Shown here in pieces: positions 40,268 through 50,015 of a stretch of DNA of 57,436 nt. The notes below the pieces were generated by a model. It made no database searches, was not told the DNA's origin, and saw only the letters and a program-made list of their open reading frames with translations. The first letter of the stretch is position 1. Each line of letters opens with the position of its first letter. The stretch is from an uncultured Acetatifactor sp. (GTDB lineage Bacteria > Bacillota > Clostridia > Lachnospirales > Lachnospiraceae): positions 8,390-65,825 of the forward strand of contig CAJUAP010000022.1 in the NCBI GenBank assembly GCA_910584435.1. Direction: 5' to 3'. The position numbers were made by a program, and so were the translations under genes.

Positions 40268-42379
40268 CTATATCAGGGCATTGGCATCCAGAATCAGGGC
40301 AATCTCTCCATCACCCAAAATGGTTGCGCCGCTGATAAATTTACATTGCCTTATGTATTTGCCAAGGGATTTAATCACAATCTCCTGCTGGCCAATCAAC
40401 TCATCTATCACCAGACCTGCCAGCTGATCACCCTTCTTCACAATCACCACAATGAGACTCTCATCTTCCGCCTTTTTACTCTCCACATCCAGTACTTCAT
40501 TCAAATAGATCAAAGGAATCACAGTACCTCTAAGGTTGATGACTTCTTTATTCTGAACCAGTTTGACATCCGTAGGCGGAATATCTTCCAATGTCTGAAT
40601 CATCCCCAGAGGAATGGCATATTTTTCATTTCCTACCACAACCATCAATGCCTGTACAATGGCAAGTGTCAGCGGTAACCGGATGATCCATGTGCTTCCC
40701 TCACCCAGAACAGACTTGACCTCCACCTCTCCGCTGAGGGATTCAATCTTGGATTTTACCACGTCCAATCCAACGCCGCGGCCTGATACATCCGTAACCT
40801 GCTTTGCCGTAGAGAAACTGGGCAGGAACAGCAGCCCGATGACCTCCTTATCCGTCATATTCGCCGCCTGTTCAGGAGTAATCGCTCCTCTTTCAATGGC
40901 TTTATTTTTGACGGCCTCCACATCAATACCATTGCCATCGTCCCGCACTTCAATTACAACATTATTCCCTTCCTGGTAAGCATCCAGGAAAATGGAACCC
41001 ACCGCAGGTTTTCCTCTCTCAGCACGAATCTCAGCCGATTCCAGTCCATGATCTGCAGAGTTCCGAAGCAGATGCATCAGCGGATCACCAATCTCATCTA
41101 CCACAGTACGGTCTAACTCCGTATCCTCTCCTGTCATATACAATTCCATTTTCTTCCCCAGCTTCTTGGACAAATCCCGGATCATACGGGGGAATTTATT
41201 TACAACACTTTCAATGGGCACCATGCGTACCTTCATAACAGATTCGTGCAGATTTGTTGTCACACTTTCAAGATACTCGATCTGCTCATCAAAACTATTG
41301 TGAGCACCCACCTGTTCCTGACTGGAAGCTGATACAAGGGAATTCTTCGCAATAATCAATTCACTTACCAGATTCATCAAAGAATCCAGCTTCTCAATAT
41401 CCACACGTACTGTACGGTTGACCACCGGCTTATTGGAAGTCTGCTTCTTATTGTCCGCTTTGGCAGGCGCCGATTGTACCACAGCATTCGCTGCCGGTTC
41501 CGCTGCCATTACAGAGACATTTTCCTTCTGTTCAGGTTCTGGCACTTCCGGAACATCCGCCACCGCAGCATCATTTCCTGCCTTATAATGCTTATTTTTC
41601 TCCAGAACAATCGATCCGCCTTCTGCCTTCTCTATTTCAGAAACGCTCTCCGCCGCCTGAATGATTTCATCAATTTCCGCATCCGATAAAATAATCAAAG
41701 TAAATTCTTTGTCAAATTTCTCATCTTCCACATCCTGCGCACTGGGATCAGAGACAATGATTTCACCTCTCTCTTCCACAGCCTTGAACACAAGGAACGC
41801 CCTGGCAGCCTTCAGGATACAGCTCTCCTGAATCGTCACATTCAAGCCATATACCTTCTTCCCCATATGCTGTGCTTCCTTGATGACATTAATCTGCGAG
41901 TCATCCAGTACAATGGCATCCCACCTGTCGCCCTCTTCCGGTGCAGTCGGCTTTTTCACTTCGGATACAGCAGAAGATGACTTCCCGGCTCCTCCCTTTT
42001 CATTTAAAATACCGTTCAACTGCTTAATCAGCGCCTCATTATCGTTGGTGCCCTCATCAGCAGTTGTCTGAATATTATCAGTATACTCTTCCAGCGCATC
42101 CAGACATTTGAACAGTACATCAATCATATCCGGTCTTACCTTGATATTCCCGTTGCGGACCTCTGTAAAGACATTCTCCATATCATGAGTCAGATTCTGC
42201 ATTCTCTTATAACCCATAGTTCCTGCCATGCCCTTCAGAGAGTGAGCCGCCCGGAATATCTCCTTAATCGTGTCCTCCCCCTCAGGATCTGCCTCCAGCT
42301 CAAGAATCTGTGTATTCAAATTCTGCAAATGTTCTCTGGTCTCGTCAAGGAAAATTTCGAGATACTGGCTTACATCCAT
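40268..42379 (-). CDS. cheA: Chemotaxis histidine kinase CheA
   Basis: A protein of 703 residues with all five domains in order: HPt (phosphorylated His46 in FRAAHSLKGMAGTMGY), the CheY-binding P2 domain with an Ala/Glu/Pro linker (about 155-330), dimerisation (about 330-395), ATPase (LRNSADHGLESAEIR, VRDDGNGID, DVSGRGVGLDVVKSKIE; about 395-560), and the CheW-like domain (about 565-700). It autophosphorylates in response to receptors and phosphorylates CheY and CheB. An upstream GGGAAGGTATTAT site precedes ATG 42379. Confidence 0.97.
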   Translation of the reverse strand: MDVSQYLEIFLDETREHLQNLNTQILELEADPEGEDTIKEIFRAAHSLKGMAGTMGYKRMQNLTHDMENVFTEVRNGNIKVRPDMIDVLFKCLDALEEYTDNIQTTADEGTNDNEALIKQLNGILNEKGGAGKSSSAVSEVKKPTAPEEGDRWDAIVLDDSQINVIKEAQHMGKKVYGLNVTIQESCILKAARAFLVFKAVEERGEIIVSDPSAQDVEDEKFDKEFTLIILSDAEIDEIIQAAESVSEIEKAEGGSIVLEKNKHYKAGNDAAVADVPEVPEPEQKENVSVMAAEPAANAVVQSAPAKADNKKQTSNKPVVNRTVRVDIEKLDSLMNLVSELIIAKNSLVSASSQEQVGAHNSFDEQIEYLESVTTNLHESVMKVRMVPIESVVNKFPRMIRDLSKKLGKKMELYMTGEDTELDRTVVDEIGDPLMHLLRNSADHGLESAEIRAERGKPAVGSIFLDAYQEGNNVVIEVRDDGNGIDVEAVKNKAIERGAITPEQAANMTDKEVIGLLFLPSFSTAKQVTDVSGRGVGLDVVKSKIESLSGEVEVKSVLGEGSTWIIRLPLTLAIVQALMVVVGNEKYAIPLGMIQTLEDIPPTDVKLVQNKEVINLRGTVIPLIYLNEVLDVESKKAEDESLIVVIVKKGDQLAGLVIDELIGQQEIVIKSLGKYIRQCKFISGATILGDGEIALILDANALI

Positions 42380-42483
42380 ACTATAATACCTTCCCTTTCT
42401 ATATTTTTTCCAGCGTGAAATTCAAGAATTTCGGGGCATATTCTACCGCCTGGAAGCCTTATTCCCACCGTACACCTCTATTC

Positions 42484-43566
42484 TCACTGTATACCTGTAT
42501 TCAATATAATCTCCTGTGCAAGCTGTTCCAATGGAACTACCTGATTGGACAAACCTGCATTGTAAATGCTTTTCGGCATACCGTAAACCGTACAGGTGGC
42601 CTGATCCTGCGAAATCACATGAACCTTCTTCTTTGCTGCAAGATTCCTGATTCCCTCCGTACCATCGGCTCCCATTCCTGTCATAACCACACAAATAATC
42701 TTGTCAAAACGACTGTCGCAGAGAGATTCATACATATAATTGGCACAGGGCTTCACACCTTCTCTGCTGGGTTCGTCAGAATAATGAATCGTATGCCTGC
42801 CTGCCGCGGATGTCACCACATTCATGTGCATCCCCCCCATGGCAATATACACGGTGCCTTTCTGAAGCTCATCTCCTTCCTTTGCCTCCCGCACCTTCAC
42901 AGCACTGATTCCATCGAAGCGTTCTGCCAGCGAAGCAGTAAATCCTTTGGGCATATGCTGAACGATCAGCACCGGTGCATCCAGCTCTGCCGGGAGATTG
43001 GGCACCACCGCCTGTAAAGCTTTCGGACCTCCCGTAGAACTGGTAATTGCCACCAGCTTAGTACCAGGAATTACCTTGGCAGAAGATTTTCTGGCAATTT
43101 CCATTACTCTGGAAAGCGTCTGCTTATTCTCCTGAACCTTCTCTTCCGTCTCATAAACCGCAAGCTTACTGCTTGCCACCGCCCCCAGCGTATCCAGCAT
43201 ATTCGTCTTGAAGATGCCGTCGCGGCAATCCACCGCACTGGTAGGCTTATGAATGAAATCCATTGCTCCCAGTTCCAGGGCGTCCAATGTAACCTTTGCG
43301 CCTTCATGAGAATCCGTACTGGCTATCATAACCCTGGCCGCTATCTTTAATCTCTTGAGTTCTCCTAACAGCTCAATGCCATTCATTTTAGGCATGTTGA
43401 TATCCAGCACAACCGCATCATACTGATTCTTCTTCAACAGCTCCAATGCTTCCAGACCATTTGCCGCCTTTTCAACAACCTCAAATCTCTCATCACTATT
43501 TATTATATCACAAAGGACTCTTCTCATGAGTGCAGAGTCATCAACCACTAAAATTTTTTTACTCAT
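42484..43566 (-). CDS. cheB: Chemoreceptor methylesterase response regulator CheB
   Basis: About 360 residues. An N-terminal receiver has the acidic pair (VVDDSALMRR) and the phosphorylation Asp in VVLDINMPKMNG (Asp57 of the longer frame), followed by the methylesterase domain with the catalytic Ser in ITSSTGGPKALQ, His in LIVQHMPKGFTASLAERF and Asp in MTGMGADGTEGI. ATG 43566 (MSKKIL) has GGAGG at 7-nt spacing and is preferred over 43572, which would be only 1 nt from it. The end of the ycgR gene lies within this start region. Confidence 0.96.
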   Translation of the reverse strand: MSKKILVVDDSALMRRVLCDIINSDERFEVVEKAANGLEALELLKKNQYDAVVLDINMPKMNGIELLGELKRLKIAARVMIASTDSHEGAKVTLDALELGAMDFIHKPTSAVDCRDGIFKTNMLDTLGAVASSKLAVYETEEKVQENKQTLSRVMEIARKSSAKVIPGTKLVAITSSTGGPKALQAVVPNLPAELDAPVLIVQHMPKGFTASLAERFDGISAVKVREAKEGDELQKGTVYIAMGGMHMNVVTSAAGRHTIHYSDEPSREGVKPCANYMYESLCDSRFDKIICVVMTGMGADGTEGIRNLAAKKKVHVISQDQATCTVYGMPKSIYNAGLSNQVVPLEQLAQEIILNTGIQ

Positions 43567-43568
43567 GT

Positions 43569-44345
43569 TCATACCTCCGCATTTGATTCATTCTCATCAC
43601 TTTGACTTTCCTGGCTGCCGCCGAATACTTCTCTGCGTCTATGCTTTCTCTCTTCGTCAAAAATATATTTAATAATTTCTTCCCTGGTATTGGGATCTAT
43701 ATTATAATACTGCACACGATGCTCGAATGACCCCGGCCGGTTCTCAAGCTCCCTGCTGTCTAACACCTTGCCGATTACTTCATATTTCTTGCGCTCCGTT
43801 TCCCTGTACAGATGATAACTGCAGTAAATCAGGCTCCCCGTCTCATAACGCTGGGACGACATAAACCGCAGACCGCCGCCGCTGATATCGACAATGACGC
43901 TCTGCTTTAACGGAAGCCCCGGAGTCAGTTCATACGGCGCCCTCTGCTCAATTGCCTGAACCTCCTCTTCTTCCAAAGTCCTCGCACACATCTCCAGCGC
44001 ACAGCTGAAACGGTAATACTCCCTTCTCTGATATTTGCGCAGATTGCTGGTCAGCTCCACCACCAGCAGATATACATTGTTACTCTTATATCGATCAATG
44101 ATTCTTGCACAGCACTGATACAGGCTGCCTGTTCCATAGAATACCAAATCAAATTCACTGTCCACAGGAAGCAGGATTAACTTCGTCTTCTCCATAGGCA
44201 TGGTAATTTCCATAGTATCCTCTGACAAGATATTATGTATCATACTTTGATATACCCTTACCTGCTCATCCGAACGTGCTCCGCTCATCCGCCCGATAGG
44301 CCGCAGCTCTACTTTATTTCCCTCCACAATAAATTTTGAAAGCAT
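43569..44345 (-). CDS. YcgR-like c-di-GMP-binding flagellar brake protein (PilZ domain)
   Basis: About 258 residues with an N-terminal YcgR-type domain (about 1-95) and a PilZ domain with the c-di-GMP motifs RREYYRF (R-x3-R) and VDISGGGLRF (D/N-x-S-x-x-G) around residues 105-155. Such proteins slow the motor when c-di-GMP rises. ATG 44345 (MLSKFIV) with AGGTGG at 5-nt spacing is preferred over the upstream GTG at 44354. It is encoded between flhG and cheB in this gene order. Confidence 0.9.
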   Translation of the reverse strand: MLSKFIVEGNKVELRPIGRMSGARSDEQVRVYQSMIHNILSEDTMEITMPMEKTKLILLPVDSEFDLVFYGTGSLYQCCARIIDRYKSNNVYLLVVELTSNLRKYQRREYYRFSCALEMCARTLEEEEVQAIEQRAPYELTPGLPLKQSVIVDISGGGLRFMSSQRYETGSLIYCSYHLYRETERKKYEVIGKVLDSRELENRPGSFEHRVQYYNIDPNTREEIIKYIFDEERKHRRREVFGGSQESQSDENESNAEV

Positions 44346-44368
44346 AATATCCACCTATCCTCTCTCAT

Positions 44369-45244
44369 TTATTTTTTACCTGTCACAAGATGTGAGAAAA
44401 ATGCCGCCATTCCCCTCTTAGGCTGGCGCTGTGTTTCCACCTTGTTCAAAAGCCTTCCGGCTATCCGCTCATAAGCAGTCGCTGCCCTGGAACCGGGATA
44501 TTGCATGGAAACAGGTACCTGCTGCATCACAGACCTGGATAACTGCGAATCCTCCGGCACATACCCCAGATAAGTCATGGGAATCTTCAGATACCGCTCC
44601 ACAACCGCATTCAATTTACTGAAAAGTATCTGTCCTTCTGCAGCCTTTTCCACTCTGTTGGCAATCAGTTTCACCTTCGTAGCCCCGGAGTCAAATCTGG
44701 AATGCCTGTACAATGCTTTTAATAGGGAGTACGAATCCGTGATGGAAGTCGGTTCAGGCGTTGTTACCATCAGAATTTCACCGCTTGCTACCAGAAATTC
44801 CAGCACCGCATCGGCAATGCCCGCTCCCGTATCCACAATAATAATATCGGCAATGGAATCAAGCTGGACAAGATTCCGAATGATACAATTCAGATAATCC
44901 CGGCTTAGATTAGCCATTCCTGCAATACCGCTTCCGCCTGAAATAAAGCCCACGTTCATCGGCCCCCATGTAATAATGTCTGTAATACTTTTCCCCTGAT
45001 AAATCAAATCATATAAATTATGTTTTGGCACTGCGCCGAACATGATCTCAATATTCGCCAGGCCGAAATCCGCATCCAGAATAATGACTTCTTTCCCCAT
45101 TTTTCTGAACTGTATTGCCAGATTAATGGAAGTGTTGGACTTGCCTACGCCTCCCTTGCCGCTGGTAACCGTAATCACTCTCGCCAGCGGCTTTGGCTGC
45201 TGTTGACCTGCCTTCAGGATTCGTAACTGTTCTGCCTGATCCAC
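44369..45244 (-). CDS. flhG: Flagellar number/placement ATPase FlhG (YlxH/FleN, MinD-like)
   Basis: A protein of 291 residues with the deviant Walker A VTSGKGGVGKSNTSINLA, the switch LDADFGLANIEIMFG and the Walker B IIIVDTGAGI, as in MinD/ParA ATPases. An N-terminal helix (DQAEQLRILK) is of the type that activates FlhF GTPase. It acts at the membrane to limit the number of flagella. It directly follows flhF, as expected. Confidence 0.95.
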   Translation of the reverse strand: MDQAEQLRILKAGQQQPKPLARVITVTSGKGGVGKSNTSINLAIQFRKMGKEVIILDADFGLANIEIMFGAVPKHNLYDLIYQGKSITDIITWGPMNVGFISGGSGIAGMANLSRDYLNCIIRNLVQLDSIADIIIVDTGAGIADAVLEFLVASGEILMVTTPEPTSITDSYSLLKALYRHSRFDSGATKVKLIANRVEKAAEGQILFSKLNAVVERYLKIPMTYLGYVPEDSQLSRSVMQQVPVSMQYPGSRAATAYERIAGRLLNKVETQRQPKRGMAAFFSHLVTGKK

Positions 45245-45338
45245 GCTATACCTCCTTCGATTTCAGTTCTGCTGCCATTTACAATAACCCCTGATATTCC
45301 TCTTTCAAAATATTCCATCATAATATGTCTGCAAGTCT

Positions 45339-46586
45339 TTACGAGAATGCCTTCGTACTTAGAATCTGTTTTACTACCTTCTGCGGATTAAACTGTTCAA
45401 TGTCATTGGGCACATTCTGGCCATAAGTTACAAAAGCAATGGGCGTCCCGGTAAACATTTTCATATTCAGCAGATTGCCCCATGTAGCCGTTTCATCCAA
45501 TTTCGTAAAAATTAACTGATATTCTGCAACTTCCTTATAGCTGGAAACAATTCTCATCAGATCCCTGTATTTCGTAGTGGCAGAAAGCACAAGAAAAGTC
45601 TGGCATGTACCTGCTTCCTGCACAGCTTCATGCAGCTTTCTCATATTCCCAAGCTGTTCCTCATTCTGATGAGAATGCCCTGCCGTATCCATAAAGATAT
45701 AATCATAACCCTGAAACTCTTGAATTGCCTCCCGTACTTCCTCTATGGTGTAAATAACACGGAAAGGAGCCTCCAGAATGTTGGCATAAGTGCGTAACTG
45801 CTCCACCGCTGCAATCCTGTAAGTATCCGCTGTCAAGAGAGCTACCTTCTTTTTCTCGCCCACAATAAAATTGCTGGCAATCTTGGCAATGGTAGTGGTC
45901 TTCCCCACCCCTGTAGGTCCCATAAACAGCACTATCCCGGGCCCGTTCTCCGCCGGTGTAATACCCTCTGCCTTACCGAATTTCAGTATCATTTTCTGAT
46001 ATACATCTGAAAGAATATAGTCTATGGGCAGATCCGGTTTATTTGTCCTGTCAAAATCATCTACAATCTGATTGGCATACTTTTCATCTACTTCACTTTC
46101 CAGCATCGTATTATATAACAGCTTAATAAATCGTTCCTGTTCTGAAGTCTCCTCCTTTTCCTCAGGTATTTCCTCCTGCACAGGTTTTGTTTCCATTTCC
46201 TGGCCTTCCGTACCCAAAGCCCCTCTTATCTCCGCCTCACTCTGTTGAAAACGGTTCAGCAGAAGCTGTTGAAGATTGTCCAACTTCCTCTCAATATTCT
46301 GTGAACTTTCACTCATGACATCCACTGCAGTCTGTGCCGTAATAATATTTTCTGTCTTTTCCGGCTTTAATGCCGCCCTTGCGGTACTGTTCTGCCCACC
46401 CCGTTGTACCCCATTTTCTTCTTCCAGCGCCGCAGTAACTTCCATCTGCTTTGCGCCGAAGAATCCTGCAAGCCCTTTCTGCTTCACGGATTTCACATTC
46501 ATGATGACAGCACCGCTGCCCAGCTCCTTTTTCGCAGCCTCCACCGCTTCCTCTTCCGTTTTCCCAGTAAACTTCTTAATAATCAT
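45339..46586 (-). CDS. flhF: Flagellar biosynthesis SRP-like GTPase FlhF
   Basis: A protein of 415 residues with an N-terminal basic domain, a disordered Glu/Gln-rich stretch (about 70-175), and a GTPase domain: FMGPTGVGKTTTIAKIA (P-loop), DTYRIAAVEQLRTYA, DTAGHSHQNEEQLG and TKLDETATWGNLLN. It marks the site of flagellar assembly with FlhG. The G3 loop reads DTAGHS where DTAGRS is usual, which is a minor deviation. It is encoded next to flhA. Confidence 0.95.
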   Translation of the reverse strand: MIIKKFTGKTEEEAVEAAKKELGSGAVIMNVKSVKQKGLAGFFGAKQMEVTAALEEENGVQRGGQNSTARAALKPEKTENIITAQTAVDVMSESSQNIERKLDNLQQLLLNRFQQSEAEIRGALGTEGQEMETKPVQEEIPEEKEETSEQERFIKLLYNTMLESEVDEKYANQIVDDFDRTNKPDLPIDYILSDVYQKMILKFGKAEGITPAENGPGIVLFMGPTGVGKTTTIAKIASNFIVGEKKKVALLTADTYRIAAVEQLRTYANILEAPFRVIYTIEEVREAIQEFQGYDYIFMDTAGHSHQNEEQLGNMRKLHEAVQEAGTCQTFLVLSATTKYRDLMRIVSSYKEVAEYQLIFTKLDETATWGNLLNMKMFTGTPIAFVTYGQNVPNDIEQFNPQKVVKQILSTKAFS

Positions 46587-46587
46587 T

Positions 46588-48633
46588 TTATGCTGTCACC
46601 ATCCCAACTGATTGTAACTCTACATTTGCTTCCACTTCATTGTAAGAAACAACCACAAGCTCTTTATAATAATCTTCTGTCAGGCGCTTAAAATACATAC
46701 GTACAATAGGAGAAGTTATAATTATGGGACTTTTCCCCAGATTCTCCAGCTTTTGAACCTCTCTTCCAACAGAATCGATGATTGCCCTGGATCTGTTGGG
46801 ATCCAAATTTAAAAACGCACCATTTTCAGTCTGTTTCACACTGCCCATAATTTCCTGTTCCACCTTAGGATCAAGTGTGACAACATTCGTAGTCTCATGG
46901 GAAGGGAAAAATTTCGTAGAAATTGCCCTCTTTAAGCTTTGACGCACATACTCCGTCAAAATATCCGTATCCCTGGTGGAGGGCGCATAATCCGCCAAAG
47001 TCTCCATAATTGTCAGGAGATCTCTGATGGAAATACCCTCCTTCAGGAGATTCTGCAATACCTTCTGAATCTCTCCCAGACCAAGCAGTTTGGGAACCAG
47101 TTCTTCCACAAGGGATGGATTGGTTTCCTTCATATTGTTGACCAGGCTCTGAACGTCCTGTCTGGTCAGCAGTTCGGCAATATATGTTCTAATCACTTCG
47201 GTCAGGTGAGTCGCAATGATAGAAGGCGGATCTACCACAGTATAGCCGAAGCTCTCCGCACGTTCCCTCTGCCCCTCCGTGATCCAGATAGCCGGCAAAT
47301 GAAATGAAGGCTCAAATGTAGGAATGCCCGCAATCTCCTCCTCCACATATCCGGGATTCATTGCCATGTAATGGTCAAAGAGAATTTCTCCCTCACTGAC
47401 CTGGATTCCTTTAATTTTAATAATATATTGATTGGGATTCAGCTGAATATTATCCCTCAAACGAATGATGGGAACCACGGTACCAAGTTCCAGCGCAATC
47501 TGCCGCCGGATCATAACCACTCGATCCAGCAAGTCTCCTCCCTGGTTCACATCAGCCAGGGGAATAATACCGTAGCCGAACTCTAATTCTATGGGATCTA
47601 CCTGCAGGAGGCTGTTGACATTTTCCGGCGCACGGATTTCCTCTGCAGCCGCCTCTTCACTGTCAAGTTCACTCTCAATGGCAGCGGTTTCCAGATTACT
47701 TGCCATCATTCTTCCGCCTACAATGAACGCCAGTCCCAGGCCGAGAAACAATATAGTATTCAGCTCCGTAACGATTCCCAGAAAAGCCAGCGTTCCGCCC
47801 ACCATGTACATTACCTTGGGTATACCAAAGAGCTGCTTCATAATTGCAGGGCCGAACTCCGCCTCTTTTGATCCTTTTGTGACAAGGATACCTGTTGACA
47901 GAGAGATAAGAAGAGAGGGAATCTGGCTCACCAGGCCGTCACCGATGGTCAGGATGCCATAATTATTCAAAGCACCCATAATCTCCATATTACCCCGGAG
48001 CATGCCCATGGCAATACCGCCCACCATGTTGATTACCGTCAGCAGCAGACCCGCAACCGCATCTCCCTTTACATACTTCACGGCACCGTCCATGGAACCG
48101 AAGAAACTGGATTCCTGCTGAATCTTATCACGCCTTAATTTTGCTTCTTTGTCATCAATTGCTCCGGTATTCAAATCGGCATCAATTGCCATCTGTTTAC
48201 CAGGCATAGCATCCAAAGTGAATCTGGCAGTAACTTCCGCCACTCGCTCAGAACCTTTGTTAATTACCACAAACTGAATCATAATCAGAATGAGGAATAC
48301 AATCGTACCTACGATCATATCACCTCCGCCGACAAACTGACCAAATACCTGTACCACATTACCCGATGTTCCTGTGGTCAGAATCAGCCTGGTAGAAGAG
48401 ACATTCATGGCAATTCTGAAAATGGTCGTAAACAGGAGAATCGTTGGATAATAGGATAAATCCAGCACCTCATTTGTAAACATACACGCAAACAATATGG
48501 TAAATGCCACTGCAATATTGAATGCCATGAATATGTCCAGAACCGTTGCAGGAAGAGGCACTATCAACATAATAAACGCCACCAGTACATAGATGGCCAC
48601 AATGGCATCCGTTTTTGCCAATCTCGCATTCAT
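46588..48633 (-). CDS. flhA: Flagellar export gate protein FlhA
   Basis: A protein of 681 residues with eight N-terminal transmembrane helices (about 15-310) and a large cytoplasmic domain. The conserved FHIPEP loop (QFVVINKGSERVAEVTARFTLDAMPGKQMAIDADLNTGAID) is present between helices 4 and 5. It forms the nonameric ring of the export gate. It starts 273 bp after flhB, the gap being filled mostly by element F, and is followed by flhF at 1-nt spacing. Confidence 0.97.
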   Translation of the reverse strand: MNARLAKTDAIVAIYVLVAFIMLIVPLPATVLDIFMAFNIAVAFTILFACMFTNEVLDLSYYPTILLFTTIFRIAMNVSSTRLILTTGTSGNVVQVFGQFVGGGDMIVGTIVFLILIMIQFVVINKGSERVAEVTARFTLDAMPGKQMAIDADLNTGAIDDKEAKLRRDKIQQESSFFGSMDGAVKYVKGDAVAGLLLTVINMVGGIAMGMLRGNMEIMGALNNYGILTIGDGLVSQIPSLLISLSTGILVTKGSKEAEFGPAIMKQLFGIPKVMYMVGGTLAFLGIVTELNTILFLGLGLAFIVGGRMMASNLETAAIESELDSEEAAAEEIRAPENVNSLLQVDPIELEFGYGIIPLADVNQGGDLLDRVVMIRRQIALELGTVVPIIRLRDNIQLNPNQYIIKIKGIQVSEGEILFDHYMAMNPGYVEEEIAGIPTFEPSFHLPAIWITEGQRERAESFGYTVVDPPSIIATHLTEVIRTYIAELLTRQDVQSLVNNMKETNPSLVEELVPKLLGLGEIQKVLQNLLKEGISIRDLLTIMETLADYAPSTRDTDILTEYVRQSLKRAISTKFFPSHETTNVVTLDPKVEQEIMGSVKQTENGAFLNLDPNRSRAIIDSVGREVQKLENLGKSPIIITSPIVRMYFKRLTEDYYKELVVVSYNEVEANVELQSVGMVTA

Positions 48634-48696
48634 ATGCCGTGCTCCTCCTTCCGAATACCAATCATAAATTACACACCCTTTTTATATTTTTCTAAT

Positions 48697-48911
48697 CATA
48701 CTCCCCGTCATGCCGACAAGAGGAGGCGAAGCCCACCTCTTGTCGGCAAAGCCCACATCTTTGGGGCATCGCCCCTCTTAACGGCACAAACAATACATGA
48801 ACTCGGTGCAAGTCCGTAAGAATACCCGTCCTTGGCATTCTTACCGGAATGACTTAGATTTTCTTAGGTCGGGTACTTTCCGACCTTAGAAAATCTTCAT
48901 TCCGTTCACAC
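48697..48911. repeat. Intergenic palindromic element, copy F; supplies the flhB stop
   Basis: The left half has CCCCGTCATGCCGACAAGAGG...CCTCTTGTCGGC and a second GGGGC/GCCCC hairpin, then GGCACAAACAATACATGAACTCGG as in copy A. A GTAAGAAT...ATTCTTAC hairpin and the nested stem CCGGAATGA / AGATTTTCT / AGGTCGG...CCGACCT / AGAAAATCT / TCATTCCG follow, then TTCACAC. The flhB stop TGA (48908-48906) is part of the terminal GTGTGAA motif. Confidence 0.9.
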
Positions 48912-50015
48912 TTTCCCCTGCAGATGATACACAAACGCCAGGACTTCCGCCACTGCCTGATATAGCTCAGGCGGCACCGCCTGCCCCACATCCACATTGG
49001 CGTAAAGCATTCGAGCCAAAGGCTTATTCTCAACGATTTCAATCTTATTTTCCCTTGCAATTTCTTTAATTCGAGCCGCCAGATAATCCTCACCTTTAGC
49101 GATTACAACAGGTGCATCCGCTACTTCCGGCGCATACTTGATCGCCACAGCATAATGAGTGGGGTTCGTAATGACCACATCAGCCTGAGGCAATGCCTGC
49201 ATCATACGCCTTCTGGACACCTCCATCATCTTCTGCCGTATCTTACCCTTGACTGCCGGATCTCCTTCCTGCTGTTTAAACTCTTCCTTCACTTCTTGCT
49301 TGCTCATCTTCATATCATTCTTGAATTTGAACTTCTGATAAGCAAAATCAGCAAATGCAATCAACATGTAGAAAAGCGAAATCCTGATACCAAGATCTGT
49401 AACCACCTGTGCCAGCAGCTGCAGCGCTTTCATCAGCGCATAATCATACAGATGAAACAGCAGCGGCCACTTATCCTTCAGATAAGTATAACAAATATAT
49501 GCAATCAGCGCAATCTTAACAATAGATTTTACTAACTCCACCAAAGACTGCAGCGACAAAAACTTCTTAAAACCCTTGATAGGATTCAGCTTGCTGAATT
49601 TAGGACGCAGGGGCTTTGTGGTAATTTTCCATTTCACCTGTACAACGTTGCAGACAAAGGCAACTACAACGCCGATTAATAAAATAGGTGCAATCACTAC
49701 AAATACTTCCAGCAAAAGATACCGGTATACAATGGATGTATCTCGCTGGGGCATCGTACCACTCCAGAAAGTAGTAATCGCCGGAATCCGATTATAGATT
49801 CCGCTGAACACTCCCAGTAATTGCACTCCCATATGGCCCACCCAGAACTTCATGACAAGAAAGAGTGCCAATAATCCCATTCCATTGGCAATTTCTTTAC
49901 TCTTGGCTACCTGTCCTTCCTTACGGGCATCCTGTAGCTTTTTCTGGGTAGCTGGCTCTGTCCTCTCGCCCCCCATGCCTTCCTTTGCAAAAAACTGCAG
50001 ATTATAACGAATCAT
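48906..50015 (-). CDS. flhB: Flagellar export apparatus substrate-specificity switch FlhB
   Basis: A protein of 369 residues with four transmembrane helices (about 45-225) and a cytoplasmic autocleavage domain. The self-cleavage motif NPTH is at residues 284-287 (DVVITNPTHYAVAIKY). It controls the switch from hook to filament export. The start overlaps the fliR stop by 4 nt. The stop codon lies within repeat element F. Confidence 0.97.
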   Translation of the reverse strand: MIRYNLQFFAKEGMGGERTEPATQKKLQDARKEGQVAKSKEIANGMGLLALFLVMKFWVGHMGVQLLGVFSGIYNRIPAITTFWSGTMPQRDTSIVYRYLLLEVFVVIAPILLIGVVVAFVCNVVQVKWKITTKPLRPKFSKLNPIKGFKKFLSLQSLVELVKSIVKIALIAYICYTYLKDKWPLLFHLYDYALMKALQLLAQVVTDLGIRISLFYMLIAFADFAYQKFKFKNDMKMSKQEVKEEFKQQEGDPAVKGKIRQKMMEVSRRRMMQALPQADVVITNPTHYAVAIKYAPEVADAPVVIAKGEDYLAARIKEIARENKIEIVENKPLARMLYANVDVGQAVPPELYQAVAEVLAFVYHLQGKV

